From positions 1-64,000 of the forward strand of contig NZ_CP047936.1 of NCBI RefSeq assembly GCF_014279975.1: a stretch of DNA of 64,000 nt, read 5' to 3'. The notes under the pieces are model-generated. The model did not search any database. It saw nothing but the letters and a program-made list of their open reading frames with translations, and had not been told where the DNA came from. Within the stretch, counting starts at the first letter, position 1, and every line of letters starts with the position of its first letter. Of this stretch, positions 30,706 to 40,096 are shown one piece after another. The DNA is from Synechococcus sp. BIOS-U3-1 (GTDB taxonomy: Bacteria > Cyanobacteriota > Cyanobacteriia > PCC-6307 > Cyanobiaceae). Made by a program: the position numbers and the translations under genes.

Positions 30706-30826
30706 ATGCCATGGACGCGCACCTTAAATCAGCTTTTCTTGCTGACCACCAATTGGCGCAGACTGTCTTGTTAGGCCCCTCAAATTCGGGAGGGGAACCC
30801 ATTTCATTCAAAACTAGCGATTTCTG

Positions 30827-30832
30827 TATGAT
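30827..30832 (+). promoter_or_regulatory. Possible -10 element of gap2
   Basis: TATGAT lies 36 bases before the gap2 ATG in the 163-base murC-gap2 divergent gap. No good -35 hexamer is seen 17 bases upstream, as is common for cyanobacterial promoters. The call rests on this one hexamer and the strong expected expression of gap2. Confidence 0.35.
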
Positions 30833-30868
30833 CAGCGGCCATTCCCTGCGGATTGTCCGCTCCTGAAT

Positions 30869-31894
30869 ATGACTCTGCGCGTTGCGATCAATGGATTCGG
30901 CCGAATCGGTCGCAATGTGATGCGGGGATGGATCAGCCGTGGCGCTGACACCGACATCGAGATTGTGGGTGTGAATGCCACCTCGGACCCCAAGACCAGT
31001 GCTCACCTGCTGACCTACGACTCAATCTTGGGCAAGCTGGATCCCAGCGTAAAGATCGAAACCACTGACGACTCGATGATCGTCAATGGCAAGCAGGTGA
31101 AGTTCTTCTCCGACCGCAACCCCCTCAATTGCCCTTGGAAGGATTGGGGGGTGGATCTGGTTCTTGAGTCGACCGGTGTGTTCAACACCGACGAGAAGGC
31201 CAGCATGCACATTCAGGCCGGCGCCAAGAAGGTGATTCTCACCGCTCCCGGCAAAGGGCCCAAGGTCGGCACATTCGTGGTTGGTGTGAATGAGGACCAA
31301 TACCGTCATGAAGATTTCGACATCCTCAGCAACGCCAGCTGCACCACCAATTGCCTCGCCCCCTTGGTGAAAGTGATCGATCAGTCGATCGGCATCAATC
31401 GTGGCCTGATGACCACGATTCACAGCTACACAGGCGACCAGCGGATTCTCGATAACAACCATCGCGATCTACGTCGTGCCCGTGCCGCTGCTGTGAACAT
31501 GGTTCCCACCTCCACCGGTGCAGCCCAAGCTGTGGCTCTCGTTTACCCCGCTGTGAAAGGCAAGTTCACGGGTATCGCTATGCGCGTTCCCACTCCGAAC
31601 GTCTCTGCTGTTGACCTGGTGTTCGAGTCCACCCGTGCCTCGTCCGTCGATGAGATCAAGTCGATCCTCAAGGCTGCTGCTGATGGCCCCATGAGCAAGA
31701 TCATCAAGTACGGCGATCTGCCCTTGGTGTCTAGTGACTACGCCGGCACCAATCAGTCGACCATTTTTGACGCCGATCTGACCCTGGCCATGGGTGACAA
31801 CTTCTTCAAGATCGTCGCTTGGTACGACAACGAGTGGGGCTACAGCCAAAGGGTTGTGGACCTCGCCGAGGTGGTGGCCAGGAACTGGAAGTGA
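30869..31894 (+). CDS. gap2: Glyceraldehyde-3-phosphate dehydrogenase, Calvin-cycle type
   Basis: This enzyme reduces 1,3-bisphosphoglycerate in the Calvin cycle. The 341-residue protein has INGFGRIGRNVMRGW at the N-terminus, the catalytic Cys motif SNASCTTNCLAPL near residue 155 and WYDNEWGYSQRVVDL near the end. Length and sequence style fit the cyanobacterial Gap2 (NADP-using) form; cofactor choice is inferred from family. Codon use is biased toward C-ending codons, consistent with high expression. A clear terminator follows. Confidence 0.95.
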   Translation: MTLRVAINGFGRIGRNVMRGWISRGADTDIEIVGVNATSDPKTSAHLLTYDSILGKLDPSVKIETTDDSMIVNGKQVKFFSDRNPLNCPWKDWGVDLVLESTGVFNTDEKASMHIQAGAKKVILTAPGKGPKVGTFVVGVNEDQYRHEDFDILSNASCTTNCLAPLVKVIDQSIGINRGLMTTIHSYTGDQRILDNNHRDLRRARAAAVNMVPTSTGAAQAVALVYPAVKGKFTGIAMRVPTPNVSAVDLVFESTRASSVDEIKSILKAAADGPMSKIIKYGDLPLVSSDYAGTNQSTIFDADLTLAMGDNFFKIVAWYDNEWGYSQRVVDLAEVVARNWK

Positions 31895-31918
31895 TCAGGA
31901 TTTGATTTGATGTTCAGT

Positions 31919-31944
31919 CCCTCCCATCGGGAGGGATTTTTTTT
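31919..31944 (+). terminator. Rho-independent terminator of gap2
   Basis: A 7-bp perfect stem CCCTCCC/GGGAGGG with a 3-base loop is followed by A and eight T residues. It ends about 14 bases before the convergent thiL stop. Confidence 0.93.
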
Positions 31945-31957
31945 GGTCACACATCCT

Positions 31958-32947
31958 TCAGGCAGAGTCGAAGTGATCAAATCCTGCAGCGGTAACAGGA
32001 CGTCTGGTGTCACTCCACACGATCTGATTGCTCTCGGAGGTCACGCAGCCGATCCGCCGGCTTGCCGGTTGATGTTCAAGCCAGCGTTGGGCCCAGACGG
32101 CTGGGAGACTCAGCACCAGTTCAAAATCCTCTCCACCGTTGAGGCACCATTGGTCCCAGAGGTCGCCAGAAGGCCAACTCTCTGCCCGCGGGAGCCAGTC
32201 ACGGTTCAGTTGAGCTCCGCATTGACTGCTGTTGCAAAGAGCCTGTACCGCCGCCAGAAGGCCGTCGCTGCTGTCGGTGCCGGCCGCTCTCCAGGGCAAG
32301 TGCTCTGGTTTGTGCTCGAGCAGCGTGGTCAAGGCATCCAGCCGGGGGCTGGGGCGGCGATGGTGACTGATGGCCTGGTGTTGAAGGGCGTCCGTCAGTG
32401 CTCTGTTGCCATCCAGAATCGGATCACCTTGAAGCAGTGCTAGCCCTAAACGGCTCAGGCCATGGGCTCCGCTGGTGACGAGCCAGTCGCCTGGATAGGC
32501 ATCTGCGCGGTGTAGGCGTAAAGGCCCTAATCGGCCGAGTGCCGTGACCGAGATCAGTCTTTGCCTGCCTGAGGAGCAGTCCCCTCCCAGCAGGATGCCT
32601 CCATAGCAGTTGAGAGCTTCGCTGATCCCGCGGTACAGATCCTCTACCCAGTTCCATGGGGTGCTTCCTGGTGCCACCAGAGCCACCGTGATCCCATCCA
32701 CAGCAACGGCGCCGCTGGCTGCCAGATCGGACAGGTTGGTTGCCACTGCGCGCCAGCCCACATCCGCTGGGCTTGTGGTGAGGTCACTGAAGTGAATGTC
32801 ATCCACCAGGACATCTGTGTTCACAAGCAGCTGCCGGGGGTCGGGGACCAGGGTGGACGTGTCATCAGCCAGCTGACCCGGTGGAGCAAAGCAGGCCAGC
32901 CGCCTGAGCAGCTCCGCTTCACCCAGCTCCGCCAGTGTGACCGTCAC
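31958..32947 (-). CDS. thiL: Thiamine-monophosphate kinase
   Basis: ThiL phosphorylates TMP to the cofactor TPP. The 329-residue protein resembles the PurM/ThiL fold: N-terminal GQLADDTSTL, the Asp-rich metal loop LLVNTDVLVDDIHF near residue 42, NLSDLAASGA near 70 and GGDCSSGRQRLISVTALG near 120. Later GTDSSDGLLAAV near 220 and NGGEDFELVLSLP near 270 also match. It converges on gap2 and is 5 bases downstream of the cyclophilin gene. Confidence 0.94.
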   Translation of the reverse strand: MTVTLAELGEAELLRRLACFAPPGQLADDTSTLVPDPRQLLVNTDVLVDDIHFSDLTTSPADVGWRAVATNLSDLAASGAVAVDGITVALVAPGSTPWNWVEDLYRGISEALNCYGGILLGGDCSSGRQRLISVTALGRLGPLRLHRADAYPGDWLVTSGAHGLSRLGLALLQGDPILDGNRALTDALQHQAISHHRRPSPRLDALTTLLEHKPEHLPWRAAGTDSSDGLLAAVQALCNSSQCGAQLNRDWLPRAESWPSGDLWDQWCLNGGEDFELVLSLPAVWAQRWLEHQPASRRIGCVTSESNQIVWSDTRRPVTAAGFDHFDSA

Positions 32948-32952
32948 GGAGC

Positions 32953-34071
32953 TCAGGCGTGCTGCTGCAGTCGATCTGCACCGTCGACCACTTTGATCCG
33001 TTTGATTTCATCGTTGACGCCCAGTTCTTCGAGCACATCGAATCCGTCCACGACATAACCGAAGGCTGCATTGCGCCCATCCACCAGATTCAAACCTGCT
33101 GGTGTCAACTCTGCCTCGTACAGAAACAGAAAGAACTGAGACGAGCCGTCATCGAGGGCCTGATCGGAGTGTGCCCAACCCAGTGTTCCCAGGGTGGAGA
33201 AGGGAAGCACAGGAGTGGCTTTGAACAGACCGACGTCTTCGAAGGTTTGGTTATAAATGGTTTCCGGTTCATCGGGAACACGGATTTCCAGGGGCACGTG
33301 GCGTTCCTGCTTGGTTTTTGGATCTAAGTAACCGATATCAGGTCCTTTGGGATCGCCGCTCTGCAGGATGTAGAAATCTTCTGCACGGTTAAAGGGCAGA
33401 CCGTCATAGAAGCCCTTCAGGCTGAGATCAATGAATGCACCGGCAGTGAGAGGTGCGTTGTAACCATCCACCACAGCGGTGAGATCGCCCTCAGTGGTTT
33501 CGATCACCACGGTGGCTCGACCTGCCAGCCGCGGCAGGTCGTCGAATTCCGAAGGGATGTCGGGCAGTCGGTCATCAATCAGCAGTGCTTCCAGATCACC
33601 GATCTGGCTAAGGGTCTGGCGGCGTGACTGAATAAATCCCGCTTTGTCTTTCTCTTCAATGCGCTCCTGCAGGATGTTCAGGTCATTGGCCACCGAATCA
33701 AGGATCTGCTCAGCCCTTGATTGATCGTCGCTTGGCATCGCTGCGACGATTGCGCTTTTCTTGTCACTCAGCAGCGACTGAGTGCGCTTAAGGCCACGTC
33801 CGAGAGCACTCCAGCGCTTGGCGCGCAGGTCATCACTTGTGTATTCGAGCAGGTGCTGAAGATCGCGAAGATCTTCCTGATTCATGGGCAGGGAATCACG
33901 CAGGATCGCCGCCGGATCCTGTACGGCGTTCCCCTGGGGGAGTGCCGCCCAGACCGGTGGTGTCCAGGCCAAGCCAACCATCACAAGCAGGCTGATAAGC
34001 CATGCGCTCAGGCGCTGAAATCCCAACCGAATCGCCAACGAGAACCCCAGGTGCTGAAAGGACTTTGGCAC
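32953..34071 (-). CDS. CYP38/TLP40-like lumenal peptidyl-prolyl isomerase
   Basis: The 372-residue protein has an N-terminal signal-like segment (about residues 20-43, ending VWAA), a helical region (55-165) and a C-terminal cyclophilin domain. The cyclophilin part shows [47 protein letters not shown] and [16 protein letters not shown]. This architecture matches plant CYP38/TLP40 and cyanobacterial homologues needed for photosystem II assembly; that role is inferred. The catalytic Arg is FNR as usual. GTG start at 34071 lies 32 bases from divergent efp. Confidence 0.88.
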   Translation of the reverse strand: MPKSFQHLGFSLAIRLGFQRLSAWLISLLVMVGLAWTPPVWAALPQGNAVQDPAAILRDSLPMNQEDLRDLQHLLEYTSDDLRAKRWSALGRGLKRTQSLLSDKKSAIVAAMPSDDQSRAEQILDSVANDLNILQERIEEKDKAGFIQSRRQTLSQIGDLEALLIDDRLPDIPSEFDDLPRLAGRATVVIETTEGDLTAVVDGYNAPLTAGAFIDLSLKGFYDGLPFNRAEDFYILQSGDPKGPDIGYLDPKTKQERHVPLEIRVPDEPETIYNQTFEDVGLFKATPVLPFSTLGTLGWAHSDQALDDGSSQFFLFLYEAELTPAGLNLVDGRNAAFGYVVDGFDVLEELGVNDEIKRIKVVDGADRLQQHA

Positions 34072-34103
34072 AGCCGTATGATCCCCTGAACCGTTCGGCG
34101 GGA

Positions 34104-34667
34104 ATGATCTCCAGCAACGACTTTCGCACCGGTACCACGATTGAGCTCGACGGTGCCGTTTGGCGCGTGGTCGAGTTCTTGCACGTGAAGCCTGGCAAAG
34201 GCTCGGCTTTCGTTCGCACCAAGCTCAAGGCTGTCCAAAGCGGCAGCGTTGTGGACAAAACCTTCCGCGCCGGAGAGATGCTCCCCCAGGCTTTGCTGGA
34301 GAAAACCACTCTTCAGCACACCTATATGGAAGGTGAGGACTTTGTCTTCATGGATATGTCGAGCTATGAGGAAACCCGCCTCACCGCTCAGCAGATCGGA
34401 GACAGCCGCAAATATCTCAAGGAGGGTATGGAGGTGAGTGTTGTCTCGTGGAACGAGAAGCCCCTCGAAGTTGAACTGCCCAACTCCGTTGTGTTGGAGA
34501 TCACTCAGACCGATCCCGGCGTGAAAGGTGACACGGCCACTGGTGGAACCAAGCCTGCGATTCTGGAAACGGGAGCGCAGGTGATGGTTCCTCTGTTCCT
34601 CTCGATTGGCGAGAAGATCAAGGTGGATACGCGCAATGATTCCTACTTGGGTCGGGAGAACAGCTGA
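34104..34667 (+). CDS. efp: Elongation factor P
   Basis: EF-P relieves ribosome stalling at polyproline runs. The 187-residue product is standard length and starts [20 protein letters not shown]. The modification loop is [14 protein letters not shown] with Lys near residue 32. ATG at 34104 matches the family start; an upstream frame from 34002 adds unrelated residues. It is 2 bases before accB, an arrangement found across cyanobacteria and many other bacteria. Confidence 0.97.
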   Translation: MISSNDFRTGTTIELDGAVWRVVEFLHVKPGKGSAFVRTKLKAVQSGSVVDKTFRAGEMLPQALLEKTTLQHTYMEGEDFVFMDMSSYEETRLTAQQIGDSRKYLKEGMEVSVVSWNEKPLEVELPNSVVLEITQTDPGVKGDTATGGTKPAILETGAQVMVPLFLSIGEKIKVDTRNDSYLGRENS

Positions 34668-34669
34668 TC

Positions 34670-35155
34670 ATGCAACTCGATCACGATCAGCTTCATAAGC
34701 TTTTAAACGCCCTGGGTGAGAGTGATATCCAGGAGTTCCGGCTTGAAGGCGACGACTTCCGTCTTGAGGTCCGTCGCAACCTGCCGGTTACAGCTGTTGC
34801 TGCTCCGGTGCCCCCTGTTGCCCAGGTTGGAATCCCGGTTCCTGTCGTTGATGTCCCTGCTCAAGGTGAAACAGTCCCAGCGGCTCCACCGCCTGCGGCA
34901 GGTTCGCGTTCTGATCTGGTCGATGTCACCGCACCGATGGTCGGCACCTTCTACACCGCCCCTGCCCCAGGCGACCCTCCTTTCGTCGAGATCGGCAACC
35001 GGATCAATGCTGGTCAGACGATCTGCATTCTTGAAGCGATGAAGCTCATGAACGAGCTGGAAGCAGAGGTTGCAGGTGAAGTGGTGGAAATCCTTGTGGA
35101 TAACGGCACCCCAGTGGAATTTGGTCAAGTGCTGATGCGCGTCAAGCCCGGCTGA
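34670..35155 (+). CDS. accB: Biotin carboxyl carrier protein of acetyl-CoA carboxylase
   Basis: This carries the biotin that delivers CO2 for malonyl-CoA synthesis. The 161-residue protein has a Pro/Ala-rich linker (about 45-75) and a C-terminal biotinyl domain with the target Lys in LEAMKLMNELEAE near residue 125. TAPMVGTFYTAPAPGDPPF precedes it. It is 2 bases after efp and overlaps convergent pdxA by 14 bases. Confidence 0.97.
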   Translation: MQLDHDQLHKLLNALGESDIQEFRLEGDDFRLEVRRNLPVTAVAAPVPPVAQVGIPVPVVDVPAQGETVPAAPPPAAGSRSDLVDVTAPMVGTFYTAPAPGDPPFVEIGNRINAGQTICILEAMKLMNELEAEVAGEVVEILVDNGTPVEFGQVLMRVKPG

Positions 35156-36176
35156 GTTCCCAGGCCGCCTGGATGGCGGCCAGCATGCTGGCCCCCCTTG
35201 CCACTCCTTGACCGGCGATGTCGAAGCCAGTGCCGTGGTCGGGGGAGGTGCGCAGAAAAGACAAGCCCAGGGTTGTGTTCACGGCCTGATCGAAGGCCAG
35301 CAACTTCACAGGAATCAGGCCCTGATCGTGATAGAGGGCCAGGATTCCATCCGGTCCGACCTGACGAGCATTGTTGCTCCAGGCTTCAGCTGCACTCAAC
35401 CAGCAGGTGTCTGGAGGGAGGGGGCCTCTCAGTTTCACGCAAGGATGGTCGCTCGCCCATCGCTCCAGTAGCGGCTTCAACCACTGCTGCTCCTCTCCTC
35501 CCAGCTGCCCCTGCTCTCCGGCATGCGGGTTGAGGCCCGCCACAAGCAATTGAGGAGAGGAATTGAAGCGCAGGCAGAACCCTGCTAGTTCATCAAGCTT
35601 GCGTTCAACCAGATCCGTGCTGAGAACGTCTGGAACCTGTCCAAGCGGGATGTGTGTGGTGGCTAGCAAAGTATTGAGCCTCCATCCAGTTGCTGGGGAG
35701 ACAGCCGTGAACAGCATCGAGGCAGTCTTGCGTCCATCCAGCTCTGCCAGACGTTCGGTTTGACCGGGATAGCGATGTCCCGCTTGATGCCAGGCATGTT
35801 TCGCGATCGGTGCGGTCACCAGTGCCCGTGCTTGTTGCTGTTTCACCAGCTCAACAGCCCTGCTCAGCCAGCGGAAACCGGCTTCACCGCTTCTTGCTCC
35901 TGAGTTACCGGGCTCGAGAGGCCCTCCAGGTACTGGTAGATCCTCAATCGTCAGTGCATCCGGATCCACGAAGGGATCCTTTGAATGCAGTCTCAGGTGT
36001 TGAGCAGTCTTTTGCAGGCTGGCCCTGCAGCCGACAAGCAGAGGAATCTGCATGTCGGCTGGGCGCCTGGGATCAGCCAGGGCCTTCAGTGTGACTTCCA
36101 TACCGATCCCAGCAGGATCACCGAGTGCGATCACAAGGCGTTGTTTCGCGTCAGGGCATTCGATGGATGAGGTCAT
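35142..36176 (-). CDS. pdxA: 4-hydroxythreonine-4-phosphate dehydrogenase
   Basis: PdxA is a DXP-dependent vitamin B6 biosynthesis enzyme. The 344-residue protein shows VIALGDPAGIGMEVTLKAL near residue 15, TAPIAKHAWHQAG near 120, the metal/substrate region LNPHAGEQGQLGGEE near 215, and SFLRTSPDHGTGFDIAGQG near 305. Its start codon region overlaps a tiny opposite-strand reading frame, and its end overlaps accB. Confidence 0.96.
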   Translation of the reverse strand: MTSSIECPDAKQRLVIALGDPAGIGMEVTLKALADPRRPADMQIPLLVGCRASLQKTAQHLRLHSKDPFVDPDALTIEDLPVPGGPLEPGNSGARSGEAGFRWLSRAVELVKQQQARALVTAPIAKHAWHQAGHRYPGQTERLAELDGRKTASMLFTAVSPATGWRLNTLLATTHIPLGQVPDVLSTDLVERKLDELAGFCLRFNSSPQLLVAGLNPHAGEQGQLGGEEQQWLKPLLERWASDHPCVKLRGPLPPDTCWLSAAEAWSNNARQVGPDGILALYHDQGLIPVKLLAFDQAVNTTLGLSFLRTSPDHGTGFDIAGQGVARGASMLAAIQAAWELSRA

Positions 36177-36240
36177 GCTGCGTTGGCTGGTGATCGGCCT
36201 ATTGCTCGATGGACTGGGGATGGCGCTTCGGGAGGCCTGA
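36175..36240 (+). CDS. Possible tiny membrane peptide
   Basis: The reading frame MLRWLVIGLLLDGLGMALREA (split here from 21 residues) is almost entirely one hydrophobic helix, starting ATG inside the divergent pdxA start. An ATG at 36163 would add four residues. I do not recognise it. The hydrophobicity could be accidental, so this is a weak call. Confidence 0.25.
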   Translation: MLRWLVIGLLLDGLGMALREA

Positions 36241-36289
36241 GCGTCATGGGTCCTGATCAGTCCTTCAAGTTTGATTCAGATTCCTCTGC

Positions 36290-37216
36290 TCAGTTCGGAG
36301 CACTCCGAGTCGGACTTCCCTTGAGGCTTTCCGTTTCCAGACAGTGGGCGAGCCCACTGCGGAAGTTGGGATGCACCATGGTGTAGCCAAGCGTCTTGCA
36401 GAGAAGATCGTTGCTCACTCTGCGGTTTTCGGCCCAGAAGCTACGGGCCATGGCGCTCATATCAGCTTCAGCATCCGCGTAATTGCGAGTCTTCGGCAGG
36501 TCGCAGTCCAATAGGTCTGCGGCATGACGCTGCATCACATGACTCGGAGCAGGCTCATGATCACAGAGGTTGACGACTGGAGGGTGCTGCCCTGCAGCAG
36601 AGCAGTGCATCAGGTGCAGGCAGGCCGCGGCGATGTCGTCGACGTGGACCCTGCAGAACACCTGGCCCGGCTTGTGTACGGGCTTCAAGGTGCCGGCCTT
36701 GATGGCGGCGAGAGGCGAGCGACCCGGACCGTAGATCCCTGGTAGCCGCAGAATCTGCACCGGCAGACCGCTGTTGAGCCACTCCTGTTCGCAGATCAGA
36801 CGTCTGCGGCTGCGATCCTGGCTGGGTTGTGGTGAATCCGCCTCGCTCACCCAAGCCCCTCCAGTGTCGCCGTAGACGCCAGTGGTGGAGAGATAGCCGG
36901 CCCAGCGAAGCGGTAGTTGACTGAGCTGAGCCCCCAGTGTCCGCAATACGGGGTCGTTCTGATCAGGCCCTGGGGGAATGGTGCTTAGCAGATGGGTCAC
37001 GCCATTGAGCTCTGCGTCCGTTGGCAGCACGTTTTGGGCAGTGTCAAAGCGCAGGGCTCTGCTCTCGGGATCGGGGTTTCTGCGAGTGGTGAGCACTCGG
37101 ATATTCAGGGCCTCAGCCAGTGCAGCGACCCGACGTCCACTGAAGCCAGCTCCAAGGATGCACAGCGTGGATCCAGCGGGCAGTGATCTGCAACGGTTGA
37201 CAAGTGTTTCTGGCAT
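36290..37216 (-). CDS. NAD(P)-binding sugar-epimerase-like protein
   Basis: The 308-residue extended-SDR-like protein has an N-terminal Rossmann motif, TLCILGAGFSGRRVAALAEA near residue 18. Further elements are YLSTTGVYGDTGGAWVSE near 125, LRLPGIYGPGRSP near 175 and the C-terminal MVHPNFRSGLAHCLE. The usual YxxxK catalytic pair is not clear (SRRRLICEQEWL in its place), as in several atypical SDRs of the YeeZ type. ATG at 37216 is chosen; a longer frame to 37432 is not supported. Substrate unknown. Confidence 0.8.
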   Translation of the reverse strand: MPETLVNRCRSLPAGSTLCILGAGFSGRRVAALAEALNIRVLTTRRNPDPESRALRFDTAQNVLPTDAELNGVTHLLSTIPPGPDQNDPVLRTLGAQLSQLPLRWAGYLSTTGVYGDTGGAWVSEADSPQPSQDRSRRRLICEQEWLNSGLPVQILRLPGIYGPGRSPLAAIKAGTLKPVHKPGQVFCRVHVDDIAAACLHLMHCSAAGQHPPVVNLCDHEPAPSHVMQRHAADLLDCDLPKTRNYADAEADMSAMARSFWAENRRVSNDLLCKTLGYTMVHPNFRSGLAHCLETESLKGSPTRSAPN

Positions 37217-37270
37217 GAGTACAAACGTATTAGTGGCATTGCAGCCTTGACCAGTTCCTGTCTTCCCCTG

Positions 37271-37483
37271 ATGTCCTCTCGGGTGTCCATGCTGCCTCGA
37301 AGTGCTGGGAATCGCAGCATCGATACCTCGATTGGCGAGAGCATTGCTCTGCGTCGCTTGGCGGCGACCCTGTTTGCCTCGGTGTTGGTGAGTGCGGCTT
37401 TTGTGCTCGCACCCGAGCAGCCTGAGCAGCAAGCCTCAATCTGTCAGCAGCATCATTCAGCAGAGGCTTGCAGGGTCTGGTGA
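37271..37483 (+). CDS. Small conserved membrane or secreted protein
   Basis: The 70-residue protein has one hydrophobic segment (about 28-46, LAATLFASVLVSAAFVLA) and a short polar tail ending CQQHHSAEACRVW with two Cys. I recall similar small proteins in picocyanobacteria with this Cys-containing end, but no function. ATG at 37271 or 37289 are both possible. The two Cys could form a disulphide outside the membrane. It lies between the epimerase-like gene (divergent) and HNH gene (convergent). Confidence 0.6.
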   Translation: MSSRVSMLPRSAGNRSIDTSIGESIALRRLAATLFASVLVSAAFVLAPEQPEQQASICQQHHSAEACRVW

Positions 37484-37505
37484 TCAGGGATGGCGTTGCA
37501 TTGTT

Positions 37506-37952
37506 TCAGGCAGCCTCGAGGCCCCAATCTTGATGTCTCTGGCGATTGTGGGATCCATCCGGCGCGATTGATGCATCGGTGATCTGATTGAGTTCAGTTT
37601 GATTGAGTTCAGGTTGTGCCCATTGCAGAAGTCGCAGGGCAAGGCGCAAGTCACCATCCATCCAGGCACGGATCGCCATGGCTCGGCGCGGATCGTAAAA
37701 GCGTTGACGTCGATACCAATCAAAAACATCGGAATCGGATTTGTGCCCATTGCAAGAGAGGCAGGCAGGAACGCAATTTTCAGTAATGCTTAAACCGCCC
37801 TTCGCTCTTGGAAGAATATGGTCAATCGATTCAGATTGTTTTCCGCAGTAGATACAGCTTTTACCGGTATAAGTATGTAGCGATTGTCGCCATCTTCGGA
37901 CTCGCAGTTTCGGGCATAAATCTTCAAGGAAAACTGCGTCCCTGTTATGCAT
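37506..37952 (-). CDS. HNH endonuclease family protein
   Basis: The 148-residue protein has a compact zinc HNH domain: CIYCGKQSESIDHILPRAKGG (first CxxC plus DH, residues ~34-53) and NCVPACLSCNGHKSD (second CxxC plus the HNH Asn/His). The N-terminal LEDLCPKLRVRRWRQSLHTY and C-terminal RRQRFYDPRRAMAIRAWMDG segments are well conserved in this family in cyanobacteria, as I recall. The cellular role is unknown. Upstream (37953-38160) is an AT-rich gap with no other convincing gene. Confidence 0.88.
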   Translation of the reverse strand: MHNRDAVFLEDLCPKLRVRRWRQSLHTYTGKSCIYCGKQSESIDHILPRAKGGLSITENCVPACLSCNGHKSDSDVFDWYRRQRFYDPRRAMAIRAWMDGDLRLALRLLQWAQPELNQTELNQITDASIAPDGSHNRQRHQDWGLEAA

Positions 37953-38160
37953 CCGAGTAATTCGGTTGAAATAATTCTGGCGCTTTCGCTGGGTTCGTCA
38001 ATGTGTTCTTCGCTGCATTTTTGGCATTTTTTCAAGTGTGATATTTGAGTTTCAAACCCCTTGTGGTAATCAGCAGAAGCAATAGAATTTCGTTTGCTGA
38101 TTTGTCGTTACGGCTTCATCAACGTCCTGCTGCAGCCTCGGGCTGACCCCTTCAGGACTT

Positions 38161-39711
38161 GTGAGGGTCACCTATCCCTTTGATGCCGTCACCCATGCGC
38201 AGATGGGCCGGATTAGGCCTCGGGGACTCTGGAAAGGATCGCAGCATGGTTGGGAGTTTCCATTGGCCGCAGCCGAGTGCCTGCTCGACCGTTTGGGCTC
38301 ACGTTTTCAGGTTGAAGAGGAACTCTTGCGTTGGCTGGACTGGCACCGTCATCCACTGCCACCACTTCCACATCACCGTGAGTTGATGGCCCGTGCCGAC
38401 CTGGATCAGCCTCTTGCTGATGGGCGTACACCGCTTCCTCATCAACGGTCGGGTGCTCGCTGGTTGCTGGCACGTCGTGGAGCGTTGCTCGCTGATGAGA
38501 TGGGGCTGGGAAAGACGCTCACGTCCCTGCTGGCGGCACGGGCATTGCTGCGTGTTGTGCCCCTGCGACTGATGGTGATCGCTCCTGTGGGACTGCACTC
38601 ACACTGGCAGCGCGAAGTGGAGTCTCTCAATCTCGAGTGCACACTCCACAGCTGGGCCCGTTTGCCGGGCGACCTTCCCGAAGCAGGAACACTTCTGGTG
38701 GTTGATGAAGCCCATTACGCCCAGTCACTTCACGCACAGAGGACCCAGGCCCTGTTGCGCTTGGCCCGCCATCCCCGGCTGCGGGCTGTGTGGATGCTCA
38801 CGGGCACACCAATCCGCAATGGTCGACCGATTCAGTTTTTCCCGCTGCTAGCGGCCATGGATCATCCACTCGCTCGCGATCAGCGTTCATTTGAGGAGAT
38901 CTTCTGCCAGGGTCACTGGACTGAGCAGGGTGGTCGGCGCCGCTGGCGTGCCGATGGTGCCAGTCGTCTGGAGGAGTTGCGGCGTCTCACCCGACCATTG
39001 GTTCTGCATCGGCGCAAGCAGCAGGTGCTCGATCTGCCCGCCAAGCAGCGTTGCTTTCATGGCGTTTCACTGGCTGCTGATCAGTCCATTGGATTCGATC
39101 ACCGCCTGCATCTTGTGGTGGAGGACTATCGCCGGCGGGTGCAGCTCGGTGAAGTGCGTTCGGATGCTGAAGCACTGGCCGTGCTCACCTCCCTGCGCAT
39201 GATTGCGGCCGAATTCAAGCTTCCGGCGACTCAGACGCTGGTGGAGCGGTTACGTGCTGATGGTGAGGCCATCGTGCTATTCAGCTCCTTCGTATCACCG
39301 CTGCAGCTCCTGCAGGAGCGCCTGGGTGGTGAATTGCTAACCGGTCGGCAAAAACCGGAGCAGCGACAAGCTGCAGTGGATCATTTTCAGGCTGGTGGAA
39401 CGGATTTGCTCCTAGCGACCTATGGCTGTGGAGGTTTGGGATTCACACTGCATCGTGCACGTCAGGTCGTGCTTCTGGAGCGGCCATGGACCCCAGGCGA
39501 TGTTGATCAGGCGGAGGATCGTTGTCACCGCATCGGTATGGATGGTGGGCTGACCAGCCATTGGCTTCAGCTTGGCCTGGCCGATCAGCTCGTGGATGGT
39601 CTTGTGGCCAGCAAGGCTGACAAGATCGAGTTGCTGCTGGGCCCACGTCGTATCAGCGTGGATCGTCAGCCGTTGCCTGCCATGGTGGCTCGTTGCTTGC
39701 AGGACTGCTGA
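38161..39711 (+). CDS. SNF2-family DEAD/DEAH helicase-like ATPase
   Basis: The 516-residue protein is a Swi2/Snf2 ATPase. The order of motifs is I ALLADEMGLGKTLTSLL near residue 110, II VVDEAHY (DEAH) near 180, III WMLTGTPIRNGRP near 215, V LLATYGCGGLGFTLHRA near 420 and VI DQAEDRCHRIG near 450. It is small and lacks accessory domains, resembling SMARCAL1/HepA-type annealing helicases. The GTG start follows an AT-rich gap. Bacterial members act in DNA repair or transcription recycling; this one's role is not known. Confidence 0.9.
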   Translation: MRVTYPFDAVTHAQMGRIRPRGLWKGSQHGWEFPLAAAECLLDRLGSRFQVEEELLRWLDWHRHPLPPLPHHRELMARADLDQPLADGRTPLPHQRSGARWLLARRGALLADEMGLGKTLTSLLAARALLRVVPLRLMVIAPVGLHSHWQREVESLNLECTLHSWARLPGDLPEAGTLLVVDEAHYAQSLHAQRTQALLRLARHPRLRAVWMLTGTPIRNGRPIQFFPLLAAMDHPLARDQRSFEEIFCQGHWTEQGGRRRWRADGASRLEELRRLTRPLVLHRRKQQVLDLPAKQRCFHGVSLAADQSIGFDHRLHLVVEDYRRRVQLGEVRSDAEALAVLTSLRMIAAEFKLPATQTLVERLRADGEAIVLFSSFVSPLQLLQERLGGELLTGRQKPEQRQAAVDHFQAGGTDLLLATYGCGGLGFTLHRARQVVLLERPWTPGDVDQAEDRCHRIGMDGGLTSHWLQLGLADQLVDGLVASKADKIELLLGPRRISVDRQPLPAMVARCLQDC

Positions 39712-40091
39712 CGGACGTTCAGCTCGTGCTCGAGCAGAGGATCTCTTGAACCGTTCTTGCCTTGGAGCAGGGAGGCCGCCTGGCTCACATCAGCGCAGGC
39801 TTCCGCGTCGCGCCCCATGAGTGTGTGGATCAGAGACCTGTCGGTCAGGGGCACTGGATTGTCAGGGTGACTCACCACCACCGCATTGCAATGCTCCAAG
39901 GCTCTGTCCAGCCGCTGCAGATTGAGATCTTCAAGACAGCTGGATGCTTTCACTAATGAATCCGGTAAGGCAGCTTGTGGACTCTCAGCGTTCTTGCAGG
40001 CTTGGATCGTGAGCAGCAGACCACTGATCAGGAGCACCGACTGCGGCCATGTGGACCGCCAAATGACTCGCAGAGGCCTATGCAACGACAA
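39666..40091 (-). CDS. Putative lipoprotein or membrane-anchored TPR-like protein
   Basis: The 141-residue protein has a hydrophobic N-terminal stretch (about 15-31) ending LLLTIQACKN, a possible lipobox. It then has a TPR-like helical pair, LQRLDRALEHCNAVVVSHPDNPVPLTDRS-like pattern around residues 58-86. Its 3' end overlaps the SNF2 gene by 46 bases. I do not recognise the family. Confidence 0.6.
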   Translation of the reverse strand: MSLHRPLRVIWRSTWPQSVLLISGLLLTIQACKNAESPQAALPDSLVKASSCLEDLNLQRLDRALEHCNAVVVSHPDNPVPLTDRSLIHTLMGRDAEACADVSQAASLLQGKNGSRDPLLEHELNVRQQSCKQRATMAGNG

Positions 40092-40096
40092 CGGTT

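Noticed and set aside
37790-38035. 81-aa minus-strand frame with a CxxC start, overlapping the HNH gene
   Set aside because: The main part is a shadow of the HNH gene in another frame, and the HNH frame has the conserved zinc motifs.
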